DNA from: Lysobacterales bacterium
GTDB taxonomy: Bacteria > Pseudomonadota > Gammaproteobacteria > Xanthomonadales > Marinicellaceae
Assembly (NCBI GenBank): GCA_015494035.1
Contig: WGBZ01000104.1
Coordinates: 1-15,849 of the forward strand
Direction: 5' to 3'
DNA length: 15,849 nt
The notes under the pieces are model-generated. The model was not told the origin of the DNA and did no database searches. It worked only from the letters and a program-made list of their open reading frames with translations. How positions within the stretch are numbered: position 1 is the stretch's first letter; the number at the start of each line of letters is the position of its first letter. Shown in pieces: positions 1 through 6,913 of this stretch. Made by a program: the position numbers and the translations under genes.

Positions 1-817
1 CATCCAGGCCGGCCATGCTCATGACCGAATGGTCGGCTTCTTCGCGGATTACGTCCAGCACGTCGTCCACCGTGATGCGACCGATGAGCTTGTTGGATTC
101 ATCCACCACCGGCGCTGAAATCCAGTCGTTGTGTTCAAAATCCTGCGCCACTTCCGAGGCCGGGGTGGTGGCTTCAATGGGTTTGGTGGACTGGTCCATG
201 ACATCGGCCACCAGGGTGTCTGGGTCTTTTGTCAGCAAGTCGCGAATGGCCAGGCGACCGCGGTAATGCCCGTTGCGGCCAATGACGTAAATTTCATCCA
301 GAGGTTCGGGCAGGTCGCCGCGCATGCGCAGGTAGCGCAGGACCACATCCAGCGGCACGTCCGGGCGCACGGTGACCACTTCCGGGTTCATCAGGCCGCC
401 GGCGGAATCCTCCGGATAGCTCAGGACGCGCTCCAGCAATTCGCGGTTTTCGCGGTCCATGGAGAGCAAAAGCTCGTTGGTGACTTCCTCGGGCAGGTCG
501 TGAATGATGTCTGCCAGGTCGTCGATGTCGAGGTCTTCGGTGGCCTGCACCAGTTCCTCGGTGTCCATGTCCTCGATCAGTGTCGAGCGCACCTCGTCAC
601 GGAGGTCAACCAGTACCTCGCCTTCCTTTTCCGGATCCACCTGTTCCCAGACAATTTTCCGTTTGGCCACCGGCAGGGATTCCAGAAAATGCGCAATCTC
701 CGAAGCGGGCAGGGCATTGATGGTGCGCCGGATTTCAGACAGCCGGCCCTCATCCAGGGCATGATAGAGGGCCTGAATGTCTTTTTCGGTGGCTTCGTTG
801 GGAACGGCTTCGGCCAT
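1..817 (-). CDS. mgtE: Magnesium transporter MgtE, N-terminal part (gene continues past the left edge)
   Basis: MgtE is a homodimeric inner-membrane Mg2+ channel whose cytosolic N-domain and paired CBS domains sense Mg2+ and gate the pore. The reverse strand reads openly from an ATG at 815-817 to base 1, giving 272 residues. Residues 1-130 are the acidic, helical MgtE N-domain. The hallmark YPEDSAGGLM is at about 134-143. A first CBS domain covers about 145-200 (DEIYVIGRNGHYRGRL) and a second about 206-262 (APVVDESNKLIGRITVDDV). The membrane domain would lie beyond the window. AGGA sits about 10 bases upstream of the ATG, supporting this start. The gene is divergent from rimI. Its leader looks too short for an Mg2+ riboswitch if the -10-like TATCAT (minus strand, 873-878) is used. 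Family assignment is firm; completeness of the gene cannot be judged. Confidence 0.95.
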   Translation of the reverse strand, partial: MAEAVPNEATEKDIQALYHALDEGRLSEIRRTINALPASEIAHFLESLPVAKRKIVWEQVDPEKEGEVLVDLRDEVRSTLIEDMDTEELVQATEDLDIDDLADIIHDLPEEVTNELLLSMDRENRELLERVLSYPEDSAGGLMNPEVVTVRPDVPLDVVLRYLRMRGDLPEPLDEIYVIGRNGHYRGRLAIRDLLTKDPDTLVADVMDQSTKPIEATTPASEVAQDFEHNDWISAPVVDESNKLIGRITVDDVLDVIREEADHSVMSMAGLD

Positions 818-945
818 GATGCTGGGTATCCTGTGCTGGTGGCGCCTTGTCAGGCGTCGGGTTAGGGAAGCTATGATAGCGGAAAGGCACGCCCAGCGGA
901 ACCGTGACTGTCATCCGGCAGTGAACATAAAGCCGCCGTGAACGC

Positions 946-974
946 TTGACAGATGGGCTGCGACCCCGTTCAAT
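946..974 (+). promoter_or_regulatory. Sigma-70-like promoter of rimI
   Basis: A perfect -35 hexamer TTGACA (946-951) is followed after exactly 17 bases by TTCAAT (969-974), which matches four of six positions of the -10 consensus. The expected transcription start, 6-8 bases after the -10 box, falls on or next to the rimI ATG at 981. No Shine-Dalgarno sequence is visible between 969 and 980. Confidence 0.55.
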
Positions 975-980
975 GCGCGC

Positions 981-1466
981 ATGAATTCCGTTCGCATTCG
1001 CCCCATGCGGGAAAATGACCTGAACACCGTGGCGGCCATTGAAGCACGCAGCTACCGCTTTCCCTGGTCGAAAAAACTGCTCGGCAGTTGCCTGAGGGCC
1101 GGTTATTACTGCTGTGTGATGGAAGACAATGAAGGAAGCCTGTGCGGTTATGGCTTGTTAACCCACGCCGCCGGGGAGGCGCATGTGCTGAATGTGTGCG
1201 TGGCACCGGAACACCAGGGCATAGGCCTGGGCAGGAAGCTCATGCAGCACCTGGTTCATTTTTGCCGCTATTGTGGCGATGAGACGGTCTTTCTCGAAGT
1301 CAGGGAATCCAACCAGGTGGCACAAAGTCTTTACGCCCGCTTGGGATTCCAGACGATTGGCCTGCGCAAGGGGTATTATCGCGACGGCAATCACATAGAG
1401 AATGCGGTGGTTATGTCCCTTGGGCTGAAGTTGCCTCAGCGGCTTGCCGGTGACCGGGAAAAATAA
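981..1466 (+). CDS. rimI: Ribosomal-protein-alanine N-acetyltransferase RimI (GNAT family)
   Basis: RimI transfers acetyl from acetyl-CoA to the N-terminal alanine of ribosomal protein S18 in the cytosol. The 161-residue product is close to the usual family length of about 150. The N-terminus VRIRPMRENDLNTVAAIEA and the FPWS motif (about 28-31) are typical of RimI. The acetyl-CoA loop is VCVAPEHQGIGLGRKL at about 72-87, with the Q/R-x-x-G-x-G signature as QGIGLG. LEVRESNQVAQSLYARLGF is the conserved C-terminal GNAT block, and GYYRDGNHIENAVVM closes the domain. The start at 981 fits the family N-terminus, yet there is no ribosome binding site and the promoter implies little or no leader. The protein has several cysteines clustered at 37-45 and 94-97, which is mildly unusual. 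A generic GNAT enzyme is the alternative but is less likely. Confidence 0.9.
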   Translation: MNSVRIRPMRENDLNTVAAIEARSYRFPWSKKLLGSCLRAGYYCCVMEDNEGSLCGYGLLTHAAGEAHVLNVCVAPEHQGIGLGRKLMQHLVHFCRYCGDETVFLEVRESNQVAQSLYARLGFQTIGLRKGYYRDGNHIENAVVMSLGLKLPQRLAGDREK

Positions 1467-1612
1467 TGCTGAAAAATGTCCGTTTACCGATGAAAATGAA
1501 CTCGGTGACCCTATATCTGGTTGATACGTATAAACCGATAAATGCAACGGTAACTGATGCGAGCAAACAACTAACCTGGAAAGATAAACAAAATAATCCA
1601 GCAGGAACACCC

Positions 1613-1648
1613 ATGACAGACATGCTGTATTTATTCCATGCGCGTTAA
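1613..1648 (+). CDS. Possible 11-residue leader peptide overlapping the merC-family start
   Basis: A short ORF reads MTDMLYLFHAR and stops at TAA (1646-1648). It has a good Shine-Dalgarno, AGGA at 1603-1606, at normal spacing. Its end overlaps the start of the MerC-family gene (ATG at 1638) in another frame by 11 bases. That gene has no ribosome binding site of its own, so translational coupling or a leader-peptide control is plausible. The same frame stays open upstream to an ATG at 1466 that overlaps the rimI stop (60 residues in total), but I see no coding evidence for the longer version. This is inference from spacing only. Confidence 0.25.
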   Translation: MTDMLYLFHAR

Positions 1649-2033
1649 ACGCACATTCAGCGACTTGCTGGGCATGTTCGTGTCCGGCTTGTGCGCCATT
1701 CAGTGCGCCCTGGCCCCCATACTGTTGTCTATCCTGCCGGCCCTGCCAAAATGGGCGCACTTTGGTCACGGTTGGCTCTGGATTGCCTTTATCGGTGTGC
1801 TGGCCGGTTGGAGCATCGGTCGCAGTTATTGCCGGCATCGGCGCAAGTCCGTATTGGCGGTGGCCCTTGCCGGCTACGCCTTGCTGGTGGCAGGCACCCT
1901 GGCGGAAGGGCGCCTGAGCACGTGGCAGGAATCGATGGTGTTTGCCACCGGTGGTTTACTGCTGGCCTGGGCGCACTGGCGGAACTATCGGCTGGACTGT
2001 GCCTGTCGCTTGCCTCGCGCGTCAAGCCAGTAA
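1638..2033 (+). CDS. MerC-family integral membrane protein
   Basis: This resembles MerC, an inner-membrane protein first known from mercury-resistance operons, where paired cysteines bind and pass Hg(II). It has 131 residues, near the 140 of classical MerC, and four likely membrane segments at about 10-35, 45-60, 72-90 and 98-113. The N-terminal signature is present: DLLGMFVSGLCAIQCALAP gives a C19-x3-C23 pair followed by proline. A C-terminal pair is C121/C123 (DCAC), and C65 lies in a basic loop. Many chromosomal relatives have His before the second cysteine; here it is Gln22. No merR, merT, merP or merA lies nearby, so a role in mercury transport is not established, and general metal handling is equally possible. 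The start lacks a Shine-Dalgarno; no alternative in-frame ATG was found just upstream. Confidence 0.75.
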   Translation: MRVKRTFSDLLGMFVSGLCAIQCALAPILLSILPALPKWAHFGHGWLWIAFIGVLAGWSIGRSYCRHRRKSVLAVALAGYALLVAGTLAEGRLSTWQESMVFATGGLLLAWAHWRNYRLDCACRLPRASSQ

Positions 2034-2048
2034 GTGGCCAGCGGCTTT

Positions 2049-2216
2049 CTAGGGAAGTTCTGATCGAATCGTGACACGGTATCTTGTGGCGTAAAAATGT
2101 GCATTTCTGTGTTGCAAACCTTCGCAATAGCTGGCTATTACGTGCAGTTTGCGCCTTGAACTGAACAATTTTTCACAACAATCTGCCCGCGCCAGATTCA
2201 ATCAGCGCTTCCCTAG
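2049..2216. mobile_element. Palindromic MITE-like element, copy A
   Basis: This is a non-coding inverted-repeat element of about 160 bp with CTAG at both outer ends (2049-2052 and 2213-2216), consistent with a 4-bp YTAR-type target duplication. The left terminus reads GGAAGTTCTGATCGAATC. The reverse complement of the right terminus reads GGAAGCGCTGATTGAATC, with three differences. The two arms converge on an exact central palindrome AATAGC-TG-GCTATT at 2126-2139, whose centre is the midpoint of the element. The whole unit can fold into one long imperfect hairpin. It encodes no transposase. A related copy lies at 8450-8611. It fills almost the entire space between the convergent MerC-family gene (stop 2033) and the cyclophilin gene (stop 2226), leaving 15 and 9 bases. 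Mobilisation in trans by an IS5-like transposase is a guess based on target type. Confidence 0.7.
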
Positions 2217-2225
2217 TGTGCTTCC

Positions 2226-2849
2226 TTAATCAGAGACCACGCTAACCTTTTTCAGAATCACCGGCTCCAGCGGCACGTTTTCCGCATCCAGCTTTTCGTG
2301 ATAGCCGGTTTTGACCGCCGCTATTTTTTTCAGCACATCCATGCCATTGGTGACGTAGCCAAACACGGCATAGCCCCAGCGTTTCGGGCTGGGATTCAGG
2401 CTGTCATTGTCCTTGAGGTTAAAGTAAAACTGGCTGGTGGCCGAATGCGGGGCATCGAAACGGGCCATGGCAATGGTGCCTTCCTCATTCCGCAAACCGC
2501 TGCCTGATTCATTGAACACCGGCGGACACAGCTTGATTTCTTTCAGTTGCGGCGAGTAACCACCACCCTGGACAACAAAGCCGGGCATCACGCGGTGAAA
2601 AATTGTCTTGTTGTAGCGGCCAGCCTTGACATAACGCAGGAAGTTGTCCACCGTCAGTGGCGCGCGTTGCCGGTCCAGTTCCACCTCAATGGTGCCCATG
2701 GATGTTTCAAAGCGCACGGTTGGAAAGTCTTCGTCGGGGTAGGGTTTGGGCCCGTCGCACTGGGCGAAGGCTGTTGCTGTGCAGAGGCTGGCAAGCATCA
2801 GCCCTAAAAACAGGGGTTGCAGAACCTGGCGGGGAGAAAACAGTATCAT
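2226..2849 (-). CDS. ppiA: Periplasmic cyclophilin-type peptidyl-prolyl cis-trans isomerase
   Basis: This enzyme catalyses cis-trans isomerisation of X-Pro bonds and would act in the periplasm on secreted proteins. The 207-residue precursor has a signal peptide (hydrophobic run at about 8-28, cleavage likely after AFA at residue 29). The cyclophilin fold follows: VRFETSMGTIEVEL; the active-site block FHRVMPGFVVQGG at 84-96 with catalytic Arg86, Phe91 and Gln94; GTIAMAR at 124-130; SATSQFYFNL at 136-145; and WGYAVFGYVTNGMDV at 158-172. The mature protein has exactly two cysteines (31 and 108), a possible disulfide. A type I signal is favoured because no proper lipobox surrounds Cys23. It lies 39 bases downstream of the diguanylate cyclase gene and could share its transcript. 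The E. coli PpiA name is by similarity in type and location. Confidence 0.9.
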   Translation of the reverse strand: MILFSPRQVLQPLFLGLMLASLCTATAFAQCDGPKPYPDEDFPTVRFETSMGTIEVELDRQRAPLTVDNFLRYVKAGRYNKTIFHRVMPGFVVQGGGYSPQLKEIKLCPPVFNESGSGLRNEEGTIAMARFDAPHSATSQFYFNLKDNDSLNPSPKRWGYAVFGYVTNGMDVLKKIAAVKTGYHEKLDAENVPLEPVILKKVSVVSD

Positions 2850-2855
2850 GGCGGA

Positions 2856-2875
2856 ATCCGGTGCGGAAACCGGAT
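2856..2875 (-). promoter_or_regulatory. Stem-loop just upstream of the cyclophilin start codon
   Basis: A perfect 7-bp inverted repeat, ATCCGGT (2856-2862) and ACCGGAT (2869-2875), encloses a 6-base loop. On the minus-strand transcript it lies between the diguanylate cyclase stop and the cyclophilin ATG, ending about six bases before the ATG, so it overlaps the likely ribosome binding region. No run of T follows, so it is not a standard terminator. Confidence 0.35.
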
Positions 2876-2888
2876 CAATTTAGCACGA

Positions 2889-3809
2889 TCAAGCCGGATC
2901 TGACAACAGGGAATCAGGCATGGATTGGCGAATCTGGGAGCCGGTGCGAACCCGATTTCGGCCGGATCGCTTGGCCAGGTACATGGCCTGATCGGCGTGT
3001 TTGACCACCTCGCCCCAGTTGTCCTGCTCCGGGTGCCACTGGGCCACGCCCAGGCTAATGCTCAGGTCAATCCGGTGACCATCCACCGTGAACGGCTCGC
3101 CAACAATGTGCTGGCGAATTTTTTCAGCCACTAAAGCGGCGCCATCTTCACGGGTTTGTGGCAACAGAATGATAAACTCCTCACCGCCCCAGCGGCCAAT
3201 GAAATCACTGGAACGCAGGCTGGTATTCAGGCTTCGGGCAATCTGTTGCAATACAGCATCGCCGGTGTCGTGGCCAAAGCGGTCATTGATATCCTTGAAG
3301 CGGTCGATGTCAGCCACAACCACTGAGAAGTGATGGGAAGGGTCCTGCTGACCAATTTGGGTCTGCTGTTCCAGGCGCTGGATCATGGCGCGGCGATTAA
3401 GCAGGCCCGTCAGAGAATCGGTCTGGGCCAGTTTTTCCAGTTGCTGGATTTGTTCGTAGTGGTAGCGGGTGGCCAGATAAATGCCGTAGGTGATCAATAG
3501 AAAGCCGCTTAACAGGGTGAGCTCCTCCATGGTGGCCAACCAGTTGGGCTGAAAAAAGAGTTCATCCAGAAAGTCCACCAACAAGGACGCATAGAGCAAC
3601 ACAAAGCCGCCGGTCAGGTAGAAGTGAAAGCGTGAGTTGACGGGGTATTTCCGCAGTTTCCAGATAATGACCCAGGCAATAGCGACCAAAGCCCCTTCGA
3701 GCATAGCACTGAAGAAACTGGGTTGTTCAAAATGGGGTAAATACAGGGAAGCGGCTGTCCAGGCCGTTGCTGTGGCCAGCAGCAGGCCGATGGCCAGTTT
3801 GTTTTTCAT
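2889..3809 (-). CDS. Membrane-bound diguanylate cyclase (GGDEF domain)
   Basis: It is predicted to make cyclic di-GMP from two GTP at the inner membrane. The 306-residue protein begins with four likely membrane helices (about 5-24, 36-51, 62-80 and 97-114). A short coiled linker (YEQIQQLEKLAQTD) then leads to the GGDEF domain at about 130-290. The domain has DSLTGLLNRR at 131-140, metal-binding Asp167 in VVADIDRFK, NDRFGHDTGD, and an intact active-site loop GGEEF at 208-212. An I-site RSSD (199-202) lies five residues before GGEEF, so product inhibition is expected. No EAL domain or recognised sensor domain is present, and the membrane part is of no family I can name. It lies 195 bases downstream of valS. 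The start codon has only a weak Shine-Dalgarno. Confidence 0.93.
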   Translation of the reverse strand: MKNKLAIGLLLATATAWTAASLYLPHFEQPSFFSAMLEGALVAIAWVIIWKLRKYPVNSRFHFYLTGGFVLLYASLLVDFLDELFFQPNWLATMEELTLLSGFLLITYGIYLATRYHYEQIQQLEKLAQTDSLTGLLNRRAMIQRLEQQTQIGQQDPSHHFSVVVADIDRFKDINDRFGHDTGDAVLQQIARSLNTSLRSSDFIGRWGGEEFIILLPQTREDGAALVAEKIRQHIVGEPFTVDGHRIDLSISLGVAQWHPEQDNWGEVVKHADQAMYLAKRSGRNRVRTGSQIRQSMPDSLLSDPA

Positions 3810-3867
3810 TGCGCATACCAGGGGTCAATGAGTGCTGCCCATAGTACCGTAATTATTCATTCGCTTT

Positions 3868-3927
3868 TGCGTACTGCTGTGCCGGTTTGCAATTGTTGAC
3901 AATTCCGCATTACTGGTGATGCGTACT
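3868..3927. promoter_or_regulatory. Palindrome with flanking direct repeats upstream of the diguanylate cyclase gene
   Basis: A 6-2-6 palindrome AATTGT-TG-ACAATT occupies 3891-3904. The octamer TGCGTACT occurs on both sides of it, at 3868-3875 and 3920-3927, 52 bases apart. On the minus strand a -10-like TACTAT lies at 3841-3846, between this site and the gene. The arrangement could be an operator, but no known regulator consensus was recognised. Confidence 0.25.
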
Positions 3928-4004
3928 TTGTGAACCCGTTATTTGACAAGGCAGGCACTTATCGGTTATGCCATTGCCGGGCAGGGTAACGAAACTTCCG
4001 TTTT

Positions 4005-6785
4005 TCAGGCATCCGCCAGTTGTTCAAGTTTGTGTAACTGTTGTCGAATTTCTCCCGCGCGTTGTCGGGCATCGGCCAGTTTTGCCTTTTCCTTTTCCAC
4101 CACCGCAGCCGGTGCCTTGGCCACAAACCGTTCGTTGGCCAGTTTGCCTTGTGCGCGCTGAATCTCTTTCTCCAGTCCATTCAGCAGCTTGTTCAGGCGC
4201 TGCATTTCTGCCTGTTTATCGATGAGACCGGCCAAGGGAATCAGCAGCTTCATGTCACCGACCAGCGCCATGGCCGATTCCGGCGCCTCTGCGCCATTTT
4301 CCAGTGGCTCGATGTGTTCCAGTCGGGCCAGTTTTTCCAGTGTCAGGCGGTGCGCCTGCAACCGCTGCAGGTCCTTTGGCGAGGCATTTTCCAGCAGCAT
4401 GGTCAACGGCTTGCCCGGAGCGATGTTCATTTCACCACGAATTTGCCGTACACCCAGAATAACGTCCTGCACCCACTGCATGTCGGCTTCGGCGGCCGGG
4501 TCTGTCAGGGCCGGATTTTTTTGCGGGAACCGCGCCAGCATCAGGCTTTCGTCAGGCAGGTGAAGGCGGGTTTTGACTTCCTGCCAGATTTCCTCGGTAA
4601 TAAAAGGCATGATGGGGTGCAGCAGGCGCAAGGCCTGATCCAGCACGTGTAGCAGCGTGTGTTTCACGTTACGCCGTAACGACGCATCGTCCTGATTCAG
4701 CAGCGGCTTGGACAATTCCACAAACCAGTCGCAATAGTCGTTCCAGAAAAAGTCGTACACGGACTGGGCGGCCAGGTCGAGGCGGTAATTTTCCAGGTGA
4801 TCAGACACGGTTTCAGCGCGTTCCTGCAAGCGCGAAACAATCCACTTTTCGGCTACGCTCTCAGGCTGCCAGTTGGCCAGTGGGGAAAAATCTTCGGTGT
4901 TCATGAACACGAAGCGGGAGGCGTTGAAGACCTTATTACAGAAATTGCGGTAACCTTCCAGGCGGTTCATGTCGAATTTGATGTCCCGTCCGGTGGAAGC
5001 CAGCGAGGCGAAGGTAAAACGCAGGGCATCGCAGCCATAGGGTTTGATGCCTTCGGGGAATTCTTCGCGTGTCTGCTTTTCAATTTTTGGTGCCAGTTGC
5101 GGTTGCATTAGTCCGCTGGTGCGTTTTTTTACCAGGGTTTCCAGGTCGATGCCGTCAATGATGTCCAGCGGATCAAGGACGTTACCTTTCGATTTGGACA
5201 TTTTCTGGCCGTGTGAATCGCGTACCAGCCCGTGTACGTACACTTCCTTGAAGGGCACATCGTCCATGAACTTGAGGCCCATCATGATCATGCGGGCGAC
5301 CCAGAAAAAGATGATGTCAAAGCCGGTCACCAGCACGTTGGTGGGGTAAAAGGTGTTCAGTTTCTCGCTGTCTTGCGGCCATCCCAGGGTGGAGAATGGC
5401 CACAGGGCGGAGGAAAACCAGGTGTCCAGCACGTCTTCATCCTGGCGCAGTGGCAGGTTCTCTGGCAAGTCGTACTTTTCCCGCACCGCCGCTTCGGATT
5501 TGCCCACATAAATATTGCCGTCCTCGTTATACCAGGCCGGGATTCGGTGGCCCCACCAGAGCTGGCGCGAAATGCACCAGTCCTGGATGTTGTTCATCCA
5601 GCTGTAATATGTGTTTTTCCAGTTGTCTGGCACAAAAGCAATGTCGCCCTTGTTGACCGCTTCAATGGCCGGGTCAGCCAAGGGCTGGATTTTGACGTAC
5701 CACTGGTCGGTGAGGTAAGGCTCTACCACGGCGCCGGAGCGGTCACCGCGGGGCACCATCAGGGTGTGATCCTCGATTTTTTCCAGTAAACCCTGTTGCT
5801 CAAGGTCGGACACGATCTGTTTGCGGGCCTCAAAACGATCCAGGCCGCGGTATTTTTCCGGCATCTCGTCATTGATGCGGGCATCGTCGGTGAGCACATT
5901 AATGAGCGGCAAATCATGCCGTTTGCCTATTTCATAGTCGTTGAAATCGTGCGCTGGCGTGATCTTGACGCAGCCGGTACCAAATTCGCGGTCCACGTAC
6001 TCGTCAGCAATCACGGGAATGGTGCGATCGGTCAAAGGCAGGGCGACTTGTTTGCCAATGAGGTGCGCGTAGCGTTCATCTTCCGGGTGCACGGCCACGG
6101 CGGTATCGCCGAGCATGGTTTCCGGGCGCGTAGTGGCCACCACCAGGTATTCGTCGCCGGGCTGGCCATTGGCATCGGCAATGGGGTAACGCAAATGCCA
6201 CAGGTGTCCGTTTTCTTCTTCGGAGATCACTTCCAGGTCGGACAAGGCGGTGTGCAGCACCGGGTCCCAGTTGACCAGCCGTTTGCCGCGGTAAATCAAT
6301 CCTTCGTCATACAGCTTTTCAAACACTTCCTGCACGGCGGCCGAAAGGCCTTCGTCCATGGTGAAGCGTTCGCGTGACCAGTCACAGGATGCGCCCAGCC
6401 GGCGCAGCTGGCGGGTGATGGTGTTACCAGACTGTTCTTTCCATTCCCAGACCTTTTCGATGAATTTTTCCCGGCCCAGGTCGTGGCGGGTCAGGCCCTG
6501 GGCGTTTAATTGCCGTTCTACCACCATTTGCGTGGCAATGCCGGCGTGATCGGTGCCCGGTTGCCACAAGGTTTTGTCGCCTTTCATGCGGTGATAACGC
6601 ACCAGCGCATCCATGATGGTGTCCTGAAAGGCGTGCCCCATGTGCAAGGTGCCGGTGACATTGGGCGGTGGAATCATAATGCAGAAGCTGTCGGGGCTGT
6701 CACCGCGGGGTCTGAAATAGCCGCTGTTTTCCCAGTGTTCATACCACTTGGTTTCAATGGCGGCGGGATCGTACTTTTGCATCAT
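4005..6785 (-). CDS. valS: Valyl-tRNA synthetase
   Basis: This class Ia synthetase charges tRNA-Val with valine in the cytosol and edits mischarged threonine. The 926-residue product is full length (E. coli ValS has 951). The HIGH-type motif is in [13 protein letters not shown] (39-51). The CP1 editing domain spans roughly 190-350 and includes [15 protein letters not shown] and [25 protein letters not shown] is at 404-419, and the KMSKS loop is [11 protein letters not shown] at 526-536. An anticodon-binding helical bundle follows. The last 65 or so residues form the ValS coiled-coil arm that grips the tRNA ([20 protein letters not shown]). Two ATG codons in tandem (6783-6785 and 6780-6782) make the start ambiguous by one residue. 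pepA lies upstream on the same strand with a 128-bp gap holding a hairpin. Confidence 0.98.
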   Translation of the reverse strand: MMQKYDPAAIETKWYEHWENSGYFRPRGDSPDSFCIMIPPPNVTGTLHMGHAFQDTIMDALVRYHRMKGDKTLWQPGTDHAGIATQMVVERQLNAQGLTRHDLGREKFIEKVWEWKEQSGNTITRQLRRLGASCDWSRERFTMDEGLSAAVQEVFEKLYDEGLIYRGKRLVNWDPVLHTALSDLEVISEEENGHLWHLRYPIADANGQPGDEYLVVATTRPETMLGDTAVAVHPEDERYAHLIGKQVALPLTDRTIPVIADEYVDREFGTGCVKITPAHDFNDYEIGKRHDLPLINVLTDDARINDEMPEKYRGLDRFEARKQIVSDLEQQGLLEKIEDHTLMVPRGDRSGAVVEPYLTDQWYVKIQPLADPAIEAVNKGDIAFVPDNWKNTYYSWMNNIQDWCISRQLWWGHRIPAWYNEDGNIYVGKSEAAVREKYDLPENLPLRQDEDVLDTWFSSALWPFSTLGWPQDSEKLNTFYPTNVLVTGFDIIFFWVARMIMMGLKFMDDVPFKEVYVHGLVRDSHGQKMSKSKGNVLDPLDIIDGIDLETLVKKRTSGLMQPQLAPKIEKQTREEFPEGIKPYGCDALRFTFASLASTGRDIKFDMNRLEGYRNFCNKVFNASRFVFMNTEDFSPLANWQPESVAEKWIVSRLQERAETVSDHLENYRLDLAAQSVYDFFWNDYCDWFVELSKPLLNQDDASLRRNVKHTLLHVLDQALRLLHPIMPFITEEIWQEVKTRLHLPDESLMLARFPQKNPALTDPAAEADMQWVQDVILGVRQIRGEMNIAPGKPLTMLLENASPKDLQRLQAHRLTLEKLARLEHIEPLENGAEAPESAMALVGDMKLLIPLAGLIDKQAEMQRLNKLLNGLEKEIQRAQGKLANERFVAKAPAAVVEKEKAKLADARQRAGEIRQQLHKLEQLADA

Positions 6786-6870
6786 GGGCAGGGCATCCTG
6801 AAGCGTTGTTTCTGTGTTTTCGACAGGTGGTGGTTATGAATGTGTCTGTTCGGGTCTGGGACAATCTCGC

Positions 6871-6902
6871 CTGACCGGGAACGGTGGCGGGTTCCCGGTC
6901 AG
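6871..6902 (-). terminator. Strong stem-loop between pepA and valS
   Basis: CTGACCGGGAAC (6871-6882) and GTTCCCGGTCAG (6891-6902) form a perfect 12-bp stem with an 8-base loop, starting 11 bases after the pepA stop on the minus strand. No T-tract follows on that strand (the next bases are GCGAGATTGTCC), so it may be a weak terminator, an mRNA 3'-end stabiliser for pepA, or a processing site rather than a canonical intrinsic terminator. On the plus strand a T-rich stretch does follow, but no plus-strand gene ends here. Confidence 0.5.
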
Positions 6903-6913
6903 CTTGTTGTCTT

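Noticed and set aside
863..882. Third copy of the palindromic element, from the string TAGGGAAG near 863
   Set aside because: Only eight bases match the terminus; the following bases diverge and no partner terminus is found.
818..980. Mg2+-sensing riboswitch upstream of mgtE
   Set aside because: The likely leader is only about 50 bases, with a single 5-bp stem at 843-856; there is no room for a known magnesium riboswitch fold.
1466..1648. 60-codon frame starting at the rimI stop
   Set aside because: It resembles no known protein and lies in an AT-rich spacer holding inverted repeats. Only its last 11 codons have a good ribosome site, so only that short version is listed, with low confidence.
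1158..1838. 226-codon frame antisense to rimI and the MerC-family gene
   Set aside because: It overlaps two well-supported genes on the other strand, has no recognisable domain and has an improbable composition.
6786..6913. Remnant of holC between pepA and valS
   Set aside because: The minus-strand frame here gives a short, basic peptide with no resemblance to the chi subunit.
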